A stretch of DNA of 64,000 nt from G963665975 sp963665975 (GCA_963665975.1 OY762508.1:3162001-3226000), one strand, 5' to 3'; shown: positions 34,864 through 44,284, counted from the stretch's first letter. A program made the numbers and translations. The notes: generated from the letters alone by a model not told the origin.

Positions 34864-36198
34864 ATGACCCCGATCCGGATCTTCATTAGCAGCGTCCAGC
34901 TCGAGTTCGCGCGGGAGCGGGAACATCTGCGCGACTACCTGCGCGGTGATGCGCTTATGCAGCGATTCTTCGAAGTGTTTCTCTTCGAGGATGTGGCGGC
35001 GTCCGATCGGCGACCCGACGAGGTTTACCTGGACGAAGTGGAACGGTGTGAAATCTACGTGGGCTTGTTTGGGCAAGACTACGGATTCGAGGACATCGTG
35101 GGTGTATCGCCTACCGAACGAGTGTTCGACCGCGCAACCGAGTTGGAGAAGCATCGGCTAGTCTTCGTGAGGGGTGGCGAAGAGGGGCGGCATCTCAAGA
35201 TGCGCGCGCTTATCGGCAGGGCACAGGCCGGTCTGGTGAGGAGGAGGTTCACCACGTCGGCTGAGTTGGTGGCGGGTCTTTACGCCGCGCTCTTGCAGTA
35301 TCTCGAAGCAAAGGAGCTGTTGCGCTTCGGGCCGTTTGACGCGGCGCAGTGCTTCGGGGCTACGCTCGACGACCTGGATGTCGAGGGCATGTATCGCTTC
35401 ATCCGTATAGCGCGCCGGGCTCGGCAGTTCCCGTTACCGGAAGAAACGCCTCCGGCGGATCTGCTCAGGCATCTCAACCTGTTGAAAGGAGGAAGGCTGA
35501 CCAATGCGGCAGTGTTGTTGTTCGGGAGAGCACCGCAACGTTTTCTCATTTCCTCCGAGATCAAGTGCGGGCACTTCCATGGTACCGAGATTGCAAAGCC
35601 GATTCCTTCCCACCAGGTCTACAAGGGCACGGTCTTCGAACTCGTGGACCAAGCGGTGGACTTCGTCCTGAGCAAGATTGCGCTGTCAGTGGGCACTAGG
35701 GCGAAGAGTGTCCAGGCTCCCGTGATGTACGAGATGCCAAGGGAGGTGATCACGGAGGCTATCGTCAACGCAGTGGCGCACAGGGACTACACCGACAATA
35801 GCAGCGTTCAGGTCATGCTTTTCGCGGATCGGCTGGAGGTTATGAATTCTGGCCAGCTACTGCCGCCACTGACCGTGGAGAAGTTGCGCGTGGCGCACCC
35901 ATCACTGCCCAGGAATCCGTTGCTCGCCGAGTCCATGTACCTGCTGCGCTACATTGAGAAGATGGGCACCGGAACGGTGGACATGATCCGGCGTTGCGCC
36001 GAGGCTGGCCTACCGGAACCCGAATTCGAGGTCGGCGCAGGCTTTCTAACGAGGATTTGGCGTCCGGGTGACGCAAAGAGAAGGCATGGCTCCATCGGGG
36101 AACAGCCAGAAAACAGCCAGAAAACAGCCAGAAACCGCCCCGATCCCCGACCGAATCCTCTCGCTTCTCCGTCGGAAACCCTCTGTTGGCCGCCGTGA
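34864..36198 (+). CDS. DUF4062 + RecG/Schlafen-type ATP-binding protein, C-terminus out of frame
   Basis: A 444-residue protein. Residues 1-110 are DUF4062 ('RIFISSVQLEFARERE', 'CEIYVGLFGQDYG', 'SPTERVFDRATEL'), a TIR/nucleoside-deoxyribosyltransferase-like fold found in sensing and defence proteins. Residues ~165-400 match the ATP-binding part of RecG-like/AlbA_2 regulators: 'LTNAAVLLFG', 'PREVITEAIVNAVAHRDY' (GHKL-type N box, 292-309) and 'EKMGTGTVDMIRR'. Homologues normally continue into a winged helix. Here the frame runs off after three copies of an 11-bp repeat (36101-36133) into a 22-residue missense tail ending at 36198, while the winged helix lies in the next frame. Ancestral function was probably a DNA- or nucleotide-responsive regulator or defence protein; it may be phase-variable or decaying. 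Confidence 0.8.
   Translation: MTPIRIFISSVQLEFAREREHLRDYLRGDALMQRFFEVFLFEDVAASDRRPDEVYLDEVERCEIYVGLFGQDYGFEDIVGVSPTERVFDRATELEKHRLVFVRGGEEGRHLKMRALIGRAQAGLVRRRFTTSAELVAGLYAALLQYLEAKELLRFGPFDAAQCFGATLDDLDVEGMYRFIRIARRARQFPLPEETPPADLLRHLNLLKGGRLTNAAVLLFGRAPQRFLISSEIKCGHFHGTEIAKPIPSHQVYKGTVFELVDQAVDFVLSKIALSVGTRAKSVQAPVMYEMPREVITEAIVNAVAHRDYTDNSSVQVMLFADRLEVMNSGQLLPPLTVEKLRVAHPSLPRNPLLAESMYLLRYIEKMGTGTVDMIRRCAEAGLPEPEFEVGAGFLTRIWRPGDAKRRHGSIGEQPENSQKTARNRPDPRPNPLASPSETLCWPP
36101..36133 (+). repeat. Three exact tandem copies of an 11-bp unit inside the DUF4062 gene
   Basis: The unit aacagccagaa is repeated three times without error. As 11 is not a multiple of three, each gain or loss shifts the frame. 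With one or four copies the upstream frame reads straight into the winged-helix segment; with three (present here) or two copies it does not. It is a textbook substrate for slipped-strand mispairing. Confidence 0.92.
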
Positions 36199-36355
36199 AA
36201 TCGCCGCCACGCTTGCCAGCACCGAATCGACCATTCGATACCACTTGGACAAACTGCGCGAAGCCCGGAAGATTGAACGGGTCGGTCCCGCCAAAGGCGG
36301 CCACTGGAAGGTTCTGGACGGCTCTGCGGCCCATCCGCAGAGTCAGCTAAAATAA
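36134..36355 (+). pseudogene. Out-of-frame winged-helix C-terminal domain of the DUF4062 protein
   Basis: About 70 codons in the frame one base later than the upstream gene encode 'DRILSLLRRKPSVGRREIAA', 'STIRYHLDKLREARKIERVG' and 'GGHWKVL', a complete winged helix of the kind that closes RecG-like/Schlafen ATP-binding regulators. It has no ribosome-binding site of its own; a GTG at 36068 in this frame is unconvincing as a start. It is best read as the displaced end of the upstream gene. Confidence 0.75.
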
Positions 36356-36570
36356 TCCCTGTTGGTGCCTTTAAGAGCCGGACTCAGCAGCGGGTTATCG
36401 GCGTCTTGCGGTACCGCCTCGACTACGAAAATATCGGCTACTGGCGCGAACGTGAATGGAAAGAGGAAAGGCCATTACTATACATCCCCGATCACGATTG
36501 GAGTGCGAACACTATAGAGCGAGGATCATATAACCAAAGTGTGGTATCGGTAGTGGCTAGTGTTGTCTAA
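36352..36570 (+). pseudogene. Possible remnant of a type I restriction R subunit (HsdR) N-terminus
   Basis: Reading from 36352 gives about 72 codons to a stop at 36568-36570 without a start codon. The stretch 'TQQRVIGVLRYRLDYENIGYW' (residues ~11-31; one residue trimmed in use) followed by 'REREW' resembles the HsdR N-terminal region (pattern: Q.RVI.LF...LgY.YLG.W..Re). After that the similarity stops. Genes of the DUF4062/ATP-binding kind are often found inside type I restriction-modification operons, which makes a decayed hsdR plausible here. The call rests on a short match. Confidence 0.35.
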
Positions 36571-36662
36571 TTGGATCAGATGTCTGTGCAAAAGCATCAG
36601 AGTATAATTGCAGGCAGGCGTACAGGCATCAGAAAACAGTCCTTCTAATTGGTTGCTACGAT

Positions 36663-38411
36663 ATGCAGGCGGGGCGATTTAATGGTGGTAGTCTACAGAA
36701 GGAGAATCATTTCATTCTGGTGGCGGCCTTGTGCTTGATTGCGGCCTGTGTGGGGGACGAGTCAGTCAATCCAATGCCAGATGGCGCCTCGCCCATTGTG
36801 TTTACTGAGATCACTTTGGAAGCCGGGCTTGCCGATTTCGAGCACGATAATGGTGCCGCAGGCAAGAAATACTATGCTGAGCAGATGGGATCCGGCGGAG
36901 GATTCCTGGACTATGACGGGGATGGCTGGTTGGATATACTCCTCATGGGAGGCGGGCAGTGGGACCGGCTGCCAAAGGTGGGTTACAAGCCCCTGTGGCT
37001 ATATCGCAATAAGGGTGACGGGACATTTGTGGATGTAACCTCCGAGGCCGGGCTGGATAACGTGCAGGCCTACACCATAGGGATGGCGGCTGCGGATTTT
37101 GACAACGATGGGGATTCTGATTTTGTACTGACCAATATCAACGAAAACATGCTGTTTCGTAATGATGGGGGCAGGTTTACAGAAATAGGGCGGGATGCAG
37201 GGTTGGCTGGAGACGACGAATGGAGCAGTTCCCCGCTGTTTATCGATGCGGACCGGGATGGCTGGCTGGATTTGTATATTGGCAACTATGCAAAGTGGAC
37301 TCCGGAAACAGACAAGTTCTGCCCGGAAGGGGGTACGGTAAAATTGTACTGCATACCGGCAGATTATGATGGCAAGCCCAGCCGCTTCTTTCGCAATAAT
37401 GGGGATGGCACGTTTTCGGATCAGACGGTAGAGGCGGGCATCCTGTCGGCAGTTGGCAAATCGCTAGGCGCAGCAGAATTCGATTACGACCGTGATGGAT
37501 GGTCGGATTTTCTGGTGGCGAATGATGGAGAGGGAGACCTGCTATACCATAATGCACAGGATGGGACGTTTCGAGAACGCGGCGTTCTGAGTGGTATCGC
37601 CTTTAGCGACCATGGAGAGGCAAGGGCAGGTATGGGAATCGACGTGGGAGTCGTGGATGATACCGGAGAGCCGACGATGTTCGTGGGCAATTTCTCAGAG
37701 GAGACCGTCGGGGTGTATCGTCATATTGGTGGGGGCTTATTCCAGGATCGTGCAGCGGCTTCGCGTATCGGACAGCCCAGTACGCATACCCTGACCTTTG
37801 GCTTGTTTCTGTTTGATGTGGATCTGGATGGAGACCTGGATTTATTCACTGCGAACGGACACGTGTATCCGGACCGCCTGGTAGGCCAGGACAAGATAAC
37901 CTACCGGCAACGATCACAACTGTATATGAACAGCGGGGACGGAACATTCGAAGAGGCGCCACCCGAAACTACCGCACCTCTGGCTGAGAAAATGGTCGCC
38001 CGCGGAGCGGCGTATGGAGACTATGATAGAGACGGTGACCTTGATATCCTGATTTCGGAAAACGATGGACCAGTGCATTTGTGGCGCAATGATTCCGCGG
38101 GTGGCAACTACCTGCGCGTTTCCATAGAGGCGCAGAATGGGAATCGTGATGGCCTTGGAACACGTGTCGTGATCTGGCGCAACGGCAAAAAGCAGGAGCG
38201 CCGCATTCATTCGGGATCCAGTTACCTCTCGCAATCAGAGATGGTGGCGGTCTTCGGGCTCGGGGATAACCTTGCGATAGACAGCATGCGCGTAGACTGG
38301 GCAAGCGGTGCGGATTCCCGGTTCGGGTCCGTCCAGGCGAACCAGGAAATCCGGGCGGTAGAAGGAAGCGCCGAACTGATGCCAGTCGAAATGTCGGGCG
38401 TCCGACAGTAA
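36663..38411 (+). CDS. CRTAC1-type lipoprotein with FG-GAP/VCBS repeats and ASPIC/UnbV domain (copy 1)
   Basis: A 582-residue probable lipoprotein; the signal peptide ends in the lipobox 'LIAAC' (about residue 30). At least seven FG-GAP/VCBS blades with Ca2+-loop sequences such as 'DYDGDGWLDILL', 'DFDNDGDSDFVL' and 'DVDLDGDLDLFTANG' form a beta-propeller. The C-terminus is an ASPIC/UnbV domain ('NRDGLGTRVVIWRNGKKQERR' in part, ending 'SVQANQEIRAVEG'). A Cys pair frames 'LYCIPADYDG'. Such proteins are thought to bind ligands or other surface proteins, but no activity is established. First of three tandem paralogues, 43 bp before the next. Confidence 0.85.
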   Translation: MQAGRFNGGSLQKENHFILVAALCLIAACVGDESVNPMPDGASPIVFTEITLEAGLADFEHDNGAAGKKYYAEQMGSGGGFLDYDGDGWLDILLMGGGQWDRLPKVGYKPLWLYRNKGDGTFVDVTSEAGLDNVQAYTIGMAAADFDNDGDSDFVLTNINENMLFRNDGGRFTEIGRDAGLAGDDEWSSSPLFIDADRDGWLDLYIGNYAKWTPETDKFCPEGGTVKLYCIPADYDGKPSRFFRNNGDGTFSDQTVEAGILSAVGKSLGAAEFDYDRDGWSDFLVANDGEGDLLYHNAQDGTFRERGVLSGIAFSDHGEARAGMGIDVGVVDDTGEPTMFVGNFSEETVGVYRHIGGGLFQDRAAASRIGQPSTHTLTFGLFLFDVDLDGDLDLFTANGHVYPDRLVGQDKITYRQRSQLYMNSGDGTFEEAPPETTAPLAEKMVARGAAYGDYDRDGDLDILISENDGPVHLWRNDSAGGNYLRVSIEAQNGNRDGLGTRVVIWRNGKKQERRIHSGSSYLSQSEMVAVFGLGDNLAIDSMRVDWASGADSRFGSVQANQEIRAVEGSAELMPVEMSGVRQ

Positions 38412-38454
38412 AGATAACTTTGTTCGGGTGTCAGGCAGAAGCATAGAGGTCACC

Positions 38455-40155
38455 ATGAGACAGCGCATATCCTACGCAGTGGCGCTCTTAATGTGGACCG
38501 CTTGTGGAGAAAGTGCTCCACCAGATACGGGTTCACAGGCGCCCGTCGGAGCGCACTTTACGGAGGTCACCAATGTCGTGGGATTGGGTGGGTTCTCCCA
38601 TACCAACGGAGGATTCGGAGAAGCCTGGGCCCCTGAAATCGTCGGAGGAGGAGGAGGTTTTCTGGATTACAACGGCGATCAGTTGCCTGATATCATGCTG
38701 GTGGCGGGAGGCGCATTTCAGGGCCGCATGCCAACAGGGCCTGCAGTCCGCCTATACAGGAATAACGGCGATGGTTCGTTTGTGGAAACTACAACGGAGG
38801 CTGGCCTCGCCGATCTGCGCGCGTATGCCTTCGGAATTACCGCCGCCGATTATGACAACGATGGTGATCAGGACGTATTCGTAAGTACGCTTTATCGGGA
38901 TTTGCTTCTACGGAACGACGGCAACGTGTTTGTCGAAGTTGGCGAACAGGTAGGCCTCGGAGGCGTGGAGGAATGGAGTTCATCCGCACTGTTTTTCGAT
39001 GCCGGAAGGGACGGTCACCTGGATCTGTATGTCGGAACGTACGTCGACTGGTCGCCCGAGAAGGATATCTACTGCGGATTCAATGGAGAGAAGGTATACT
39101 GTACGCCGGAGCTATACGATGGAATCTGGGGGCGTTACTACCGAAACAACGGAGATGGAACGTTTCAGGAGCGCACCGAACAAGCAGGGTTTACTTCTGG
39201 AATAGAGGCGCATCGCGACAAGACGCTCGGCGTAGCCACGTTTGATGCAAATGGGGACGCCTGGCCCGACCTCGTCGTAGCAAATGACACGGAGCGGGAC
39301 TTGCTCTTTCTGAATGACGGCGACGGTACGTTTACGGAGTCCGGGATCCGAAGTGGCATTGCCTACGACCAGCACGGTAAGCCGCGCGCTGGCATGGGAA
39401 TTGACGTCGGGGTCGTCGATGCCAGTGGAGAGCCCACCATCTTTGTGGGCAATTTCACGGAGGAGACCGTTGGTGTATACAGGCACACGGGTGGCGGCCT
39501 TTATATGGACCGGGCCGCCAGCTCTCGAATCGGGCAGCCAAGCATGATGACATTGACGTTTGGCCTTATGTTATTTGACGTTGATCTGGACACGGACCTG
39601 GACCTGTACATCGCCAATGGGCACGTGCAGACCCATATCGCTCGAATCGTGGAGGGGGTTACGTTTCGTCAGCGTGCCCAGCTCTTCATGAATTCGGGCG
39701 ATGGTCTCTTCGAAGAAGCGCATCCGGAAAGCGAGTTGCTGTCACTCCCCATGGTGGGGCGCGGCGCTGCGTATGGGGATTATGATCGAGACGGAGACGT
39801 GGATGTTCTTGTAATTGAGAACAATGGTTCGGCTCACCTTTGGAGGAACGACCTTGAAGGCCGGAATTACCTGCGTGTGCGCTTGGAGGGACGCGAGAGC
39901 AATCGCGATGGCCTGGGTGCCAGCGTTGTGTTGACCGCTGGAGACAAACGGCAGTTTCGGTACGTGCATACGGGATCTAGTTTCCTGGCGCAGTCGGAGA
40001 CGATCCCGGTTTTCGGTCTCGGAGAGGTAGAAACAGTGGACAGCCTATCGGTAATCTGGCCCGCCGGCACCGTTGACAGACTGGGTCTGCTGGAAGCCAA
40101 CCAGGAAGTAAGGTTGGTGGAGGGGAGCACCTTGTCAATGACCAAAACACAATAG
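38455..40155 (+). CDS. CRTAC1-type lipoprotein with FG-GAP/VCBS repeats and ASPIC/UnbV domain (copy 2)
   Basis: A 566-residue paralogue of the preceding gene with the same build: a short signal peptide to the lipobox-like 'MWTAC', FG-GAP blades ('DYNGDQLPDIMLV', 'DYDNDGDQDVFVS', 'DVDLDTDLDLYIANG') and an ASPIC/UnbV end ('NRDGLGASVVLTAG' to 'EANQEVRLVEG'). The Cys motif reads 'YCTPELYDG', shared almost exactly with copy 3. The start is the ATG at 38455, with AGAGGT upstream; the open frame continues nine codons earlier without a ribosome-binding site. Ten bases separate its stop from copy 3. Confidence 0.85.
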   Translation: MRQRISYAVALLMWTACGESAPPDTGSQAPVGAHFTEVTNVVGLGGFSHTNGGFGEAWAPEIVGGGGGFLDYNGDQLPDIMLVAGGAFQGRMPTGPAVRLYRNNGDGSFVETTTEAGLADLRAYAFGITAADYDNDGDQDVFVSTLYRDLLLRNDGNVFVEVGEQVGLGGVEEWSSSALFFDAGRDGHLDLYVGTYVDWSPEKDIYCGFNGEKVYCTPELYDGIWGRYYRNNGDGTFQERTEQAGFTSGIEAHRDKTLGVATFDANGDAWPDLVVANDTERDLLFLNDGDGTFTESGIRSGIAYDQHGKPRAGMGIDVGVVDASGEPTIFVGNFTEETVGVYRHTGGGLYMDRAASSRIGQPSMMTLTFGLMLFDVDLDTDLDLYIANGHVQTHIARIVEGVTFRQRAQLFMNSGDGLFEEAHPESELLSLPMVGRGAAYGDYDRDGDVDVLVIENNGSAHLWRNDLEGRNYLRVRLEGRESNRDGLGASVVLTAGDKRQFRYVHTGSSFLAQSETIPVFGLGEVETVDSLSVIWPAGTVDRLGLLEANQEVRLVEGSTLSMTKTQ

Positions 40156-40164
40156 GAACACAGC

Positions 40165-41865
40165 GTGACAGCCAGGATCATGATACAATTAACTCTCCAT
40201 GGCGCCATGCTTGCGTGCGTCATGCTCTTTTTGTCCGCGTGCGCAGATCCCACTACGGCACCGGCTGATCAGGCGGCGCAGAAGCCGGCCACGGTCGGCT
40301 TCACAGACGTCACCGCAGAGGCTGGCCTGGGAGATTTCCGGCATGTCACGGGGGCGTTCGGTGAGAAATGGTTCCCGGAAACCATGGGGTCCGGTGGTGG
40401 CTTTCTGGACTATGACGGCGATGGACTTGCGGACGTGGTGCTCGTTGCAGGCGGAACGTTCCCCTCAACGGGAGAAGAGGCGGGCCCGGCATTACGTTTG
40501 TATCGAAATGGCGGGGAGGGGCGATTCGTTGAGGTAACGGAAATTGCGGGATTAGCCGACGTGCGGGCGTACGCATTCGGAGTCACCATAGCAGATTATG
40601 ATAACGACGGAGATGAGGACATCTTCACCACGACGTTGTATGAGAATCTGCTTCTGCGAAATGATTCGGGCGTGTTTCGCGAAATTGGCCAGCAGGCCGG
40701 TCTGGCCGGTGATGCGCAGTGGAGCTCTGCCGCGGCATTTATTGACGCCGATCGGGATGGCTGGTTGGATATTTATGTAGGTAATTACGTGGAATGGTCT
40801 CCGGAAAAGGACATTTTCTGCACACGCGTTGCAGGCAGGAAAGCGTACTGCACGCCGGAACTCTACAAGGGTGTATCGGGCCGCTTTTACCATAATAATG
40901 GGGACGGGACATTCACCGATCGCACGGATGCGCGCGGGTTCACCGACAGGACCGGCAAGACATTGGGCGTACTCGCAGTCGATTATAACCGGGACGGCTG
41001 GCCTGATCTCATGGTCGCAAATGACACCCAGCGCGATCTGCTCTACGAAAACCAGGGGGACGGAACGTTTGTCGAAAAGGGACTATACAGCGGTATCGCC
41101 TTTGACGAAAACGGACGGGCAAGGGCAGGAATGGGTGTGGACGCGGGCGTCTTGGACACGACGGGCGAGGTGACTATCACGGTGGGGCATTTCACCTCTG
41201 AAATGATAGGTGTCTATCGACACGCGAAGGACGGTTTCTTCATTGACCGGGCGGCTGTATCCCAAATTGGAAGACCCAGCCTTCGCACCCTTACCTTCGG
41301 CCTGTTCCTCTTTGATGTGGATCTGGATGCTGACCTTGATCTCTTGGCCGCAAATGGACATATCACAGAGGATATCGAGCTCGTAGAAGACGGCATTTCC
41401 TATCGGCAGAAGGTCCAGCTCTACCTCAACAACGGCGAGGCCCGTTTTGACGTAATCGAGCCGATAGAGACCCGCCTTGTGGCGCGTGGGGCTGCCTACG
41501 GTGACTATGACGGAGATGGCGACTTGGACGTGCTTGTCATGGAAAACGGAGGTGGAGCTCGTTTGTGGAGAAACAACCTTGATGATGGACGCTATCTGAG
41601 AGTCCGCCTACAGGGGGCGCAGAGTAACCGTAGTGGTATTGGATCACGCCTGGTTATTCAAACGGGTTCGCGGAGGCAAGAGCGGTATGTGCGCGCAGGC
41701 ATGAGCTATCTTTCTCATGCCCAGACGACGCCGGTATTCGGATTGGCGGATGCGGAGCGGGTAGACAGCCTGTGGGTGTACTGGCCTAGCGGAGTTACCG
41801 ATCGTTTGGGATCCCTGGCGCCTAATCAGGAGATTCGCGTGCACGAAGGCATGCCTGTACCATAA
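40165..41865 (+). CDS. CRTAC1-type lipoprotein with FG-GAP/VCBS repeats and ASPIC/UnbV domain (copy 3)
   Basis: A 566-residue third paralogue. The signal peptide ends 'LFLSAC'. Blades carry 'DYDGDGLADVVLV', 'DYDNDGDEDIFTT', 'DRDGWLDIYVGNY' and 'DVDLDADLDLLAANG'; the ASPIC/UnbV domain holds 'NRSGIGSRLVIQTG' and ends 'APNQEIRVHEG'. The start is GTG at 40165 with AGGA before it; an ATG five codons later is possible. It is closer to copy 2 than to copy 1 in the Cys region ('YCTPELYKG'). The TPR lipoprotein gene starts 11 bp after its stop, so the whole run is probably one transcript. Confidence 0.85.
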   Translation: MTARIMIQLTLHGAMLACVMLFLSACADPTTAPADQAAQKPATVGFTDVTAEAGLGDFRHVTGAFGEKWFPETMGSGGGFLDYDGDGLADVVLVAGGTFPSTGEEAGPALRLYRNGGEGRFVEVTEIAGLADVRAYAFGVTIADYDNDGDEDIFTTTLYENLLLRNDSGVFREIGQQAGLAGDAQWSSAAAFIDADRDGWLDIYVGNYVEWSPEKDIFCTRVAGRKAYCTPELYKGVSGRFYHNNGDGTFTDRTDARGFTDRTGKTLGVLAVDYNRDGWPDLMVANDTQRDLLYENQGDGTFVEKGLYSGIAFDENGRARAGMGVDAGVLDTTGEVTITVGHFTSEMIGVYRHAKDGFFIDRAAVSQIGRPSLRTLTFGLFLFDVDLDADLDLLAANGHITEDIELVEDGISYRQKVQLYLNNGEARFDVIEPIETRLVARGAAYGDYDGDGDLDVLVMENGGGARLWRNNLDDGRYLRVRLQGAQSNRSGIGSRLVIQTGSRRQERYVRAGMSYLSHAQTTPVFGLADAERVDSLWVYWPSGVTDRLGSLAPNQEIRVHEGMPVP

Positions 41866-41876
41866 CAGCACCTCAG

Positions 41877-42869
41877 ATGATGATGCGAACGCGGGCACAA
41901 GGAGATCTTCGTCTGCGCGCGTGGGCCCTAGGGGTTACCGTGTTGCTTCTGGCGGGCTGCCATCCCGAGCAAGGCGCACCAGATCCCAGAGCCAGAGAGC
42001 TTCTCTGGGATATCCAGCGGGCGCAGAAGGGGAATAACTACACAGGGACGCTCGCGCTTATTGACAGTGCCCTGGTCGTAGCTCCTCGCTATCCGTCGCT
42101 GTACTTCACGCGCGGGCAGTTGCTCACCAAATTGTACCGATTTGATGAAGCACAGGCGGCGTTTGAAAAAGCGCTGGAACTGCATCCGAGGTATGTCGGC
42201 GCAGCGTACCACTTGGGGAACAACGCATTTTTTGTAGGGCGTAACCGGGACGCATTGCGGTATTACTGGCAGGAGCACGCGCGCATTACAGGAAGCTCCG
42301 CAAAGCCGGCCCTGGCCAGTGTCTTGTTGCAACTGGGACGGGTATATGCACGGCTTGGCATTGCTGACAGCGCCCGCTGGGCCTACGAGGAGTCTCTAGC
42401 CGTGCAGGAAAACAATGCGCAGGCCTGGGCATGGCTCGCAGAGCTTTCCGAAGATGCAGGCAGATTGGAGGATGCTCTGCGAGAGGCGCGCCGCGCATTC
42501 GCACTGGAGCCCGAGAATGTTGAGCACCAATACCTCGTCGGAGCTCTTGGCTTTCGCATGGGTGCGCTGGAAGAAGCGGAGGGCCACTTACGAAGCGTGG
42601 TGAACCAGGCGCCGTGGCATGCAGGCGCGCACTACAATTTGGGGCGTTGTTTGCTCGCACAGGGAAGAGAGGCCGAAGCTGCACCGTTCCTGGCGGCGAC
42701 AGACAGCTTGCAGGAACTGCAGGCAAACATAATTCTCGCCAAGTTTGCCGTCGAACGTAACCCCGCAAACCGCGAGCGGTGGCTTGACCTTGCTTCCCTA
42801 TACATGCAGACAGGGCAACAGAAGGAGGCGAGCGAGGCCCTCGTCGTCGCACGCCAGCTCGGTTCATGA
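41877..42869 (+). CDS. TPR lipoprotein
   Basis: A 330-residue protein with a signal peptide ending in the lipobox 'VLLLAGC' (about residue 28) and about six tetratricopeptide repeats between residues 45 and 320, for example 'SLYFTRGQLLTKLYRFDEAQ', 'AAYHLGNNAFFVGRNRDAL' and 'GAHYNLGRCLLAQGREAEAA'. TPR arrays bind other proteins. The ATG cluster 'MMMRT' makes the exact start uncertain by two codons. It follows the three propeller proteins at 11 bp and precedes a second TPR protein, and the set recurs as 'CRTAC1 + TPR' in several phyla (known association, function unknown). Confidence 0.82.
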   Translation: MMMRTRAQGDLRLRAWALGVTVLLLAGCHPEQGAPDPRARELLWDIQRAQKGNNYTGTLALIDSALVVAPRYPSLYFTRGQLLTKLYRFDEAQAAFEKALELHPRYVGAAYHLGNNAFFVGRNRDALRYYWQEHARITGSSAKPALASVLLQLGRVYARLGIADSARWAYEESLAVQENNAQAWAWLAELSEDAGRLEDALREARRAFALEPENVEHQYLVGALGFRMGALEEAEGHLRSVVNQAPWHAGAHYNLGRCLLAQGREAEAAPFLAATDSLQELQANIILAKFAVERNPANRERWLDLASLYMQTGQQKEASEALVVARQLGS

Positions 42870-42952
42870 ATCAAAGCATGTACCTGTTCGTTTTAGGCTC
42901 GCTTGTAGCAGTACGCACAAAGAGCGTATAGTGGCCAGGCAATTCCGGTCGG

Positions 42953-44284
42953 ATGCATCCAATGAGTGACACCTCGAACACTCGCGAAAATGGCGCTACG
43001 CCGGGGCAGCGGACGGATCGAACTCCGCGCAAGCCACTCCTTAACGTGATGCTGGTTGCAGGCGCAATTGTTGGCATCGCCTGCGTAATTGTGCTATTGA
43101 GTGGGGTCTTCGGCGCGAAAACATCCTCCATTACGGACAAACTGCGGGAAGAAGCTCCTCCGCGCGTGGCGCAATTCCTGGTGGAAGGGCAGCGCGCTCT
43201 AGAGCGAGGGGTGTATGACTACGCGCTGGCGATGACGGACAGCGTGGAAGTGATCATGCCTGAACTGGCCGATCTCCACTATCTCCGTGGCGCGGTATAC
43301 ACACAGATGAACCGGCTGGAAATTGCACAGGCAGCCTACGAAGCCGTGCTGGAACTCGACCCGGCTTATCCAGGCGCCCGGTTCCATATGGGGCTTAACA
43401 ATTTTCGACGAGGAAAGCTGCGTGACGCAATCGACTACTACCTGGCCGAGCAGGAAGTTGTCCCCTCCAGTGGACTTTTCCAGGAGCTTGGCCGCGCCTA
43501 TGCGAAACTCGGTGAACCGGACAGTGCGCGACAGGCGTATGAAGCGGCGGTGGAGCAGGATAGCACCAATACGACGGCCCTAATGTGGCTCGGACAGCTA
43601 TTGGAAGAGGCTGGTGACCTTGAGGGAGCTCTGGAGGCTTCTCTCAGGGGATTGGCGCTCAGGCCCAACGACCTGGATTATCAGTATATCATTGGAACGC
43701 AGTATTTTCGGCTGGAGCAGCCGGACAACGCACTGCCGTATCTCGAGCCGGTAGCGGCACAGTGGCAATGGCATCATGGCGCGCAGTTCAATCTAGGGCA
43801 GGTATACATGCGTCTGGGGCGCGAGGAAGACGCGCAGAGATATTTTGCACGCGCCGACAGTGCGCAGCAGATGCAGCAGGAAATCAATCGGGCGCAAGAG
43901 GCGATTAACCGCGACCCGGAAACTCTTGACAATTGGCTGCGACTCGGCGGATTACTGCGCAAGAGCGGGCAGCTTGACAGGGCCATTGAAGCGTACAAGA
44001 ATGCCGTTGCATTGGTCCCGTGGAATCTGCACCTCCAGAATAATCTGGCTATCCTGTTCATGGAAAAAGGAGATACGGAAACCGCTATTCAGCGATACCA
44101 GGCCATTCTTCGGGCAGATCCCACCATGCATGGGGCCTGGCTCAATCTTGGTGTGGCCTATGCGAACGCAAACCGTATTGACGAGGCGCGGTCAGCATGG
44201 GAGCAGGTGCTCGTCAGCGTCCCGAATCACGCTACGGCGCGATCCTATCTGGCGCGTTTAGACACGATGAGTATTCCAGAGTAA
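42953..44284 (+). CDS. TPR protein with N-terminal membrane anchor
   Basis: A 443-residue protein with an N-terminal cytoplasmic segment, one membrane helix at about residues 26-47 ('PLLNVMLVAGAIVGIACVIV') and at least eight TPRs filling 65-440, such as 'LHYLRGAVYTQMNRLEIAQ', 'AQFNLGQVYMRLGREEDAQ' and 'GAWLNLGVAYANANRIDEA'. The repeats would lie in the periplasm. The second repeat block resembles the preceding TPR lipoprotein throughout, so the two genes are probably duplicates with different anchors. The 83-bp gap before it may hold a promoter. Confidence 0.82.
   Translation: MHPMSDTSNTRENGATPGQRTDRTPRKPLLNVMLVAGAIVGIACVIVLLSGVFGAKTSSITDKLREEAPPRVAQFLVEGQRALERGVYDYALAMTDSVEVIMPELADLHYLRGAVYTQMNRLEIAQAAYEAVLELDPAYPGARFHMGLNNFRRGKLRDAIDYYLAEQEVVPSSGLFQELGRAYAKLGEPDSARQAYEAAVEQDSTNTTALMWLGQLLEEAGDLEGALEASLRGLALRPNDLDYQYIIGTQYFRLEQPDNALPYLEPVAAQWQWHHGAQFNLGQVYMRLGREEDAQRYFARADSAQQMQQEINRAQEAINRDPETLDNWLRLGGLLRKSGQLDRAIEAYKNAVALVPWNLHLQNNLAILFMEKGDTETAIQRYQAILRADPTMHGAWLNLGVAYANANRIDEARSAWEQVLVSVPNHATARSYLARLDTMSIPE

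Noticed and set aside
36068..36355. The winged-helix segment as an independent small gene starting at GTG 36068
   Set aside because: No ribosome-binding site, and the start would lie inside the upstream domain's linker; the repeat-driven frameshift explains it better.
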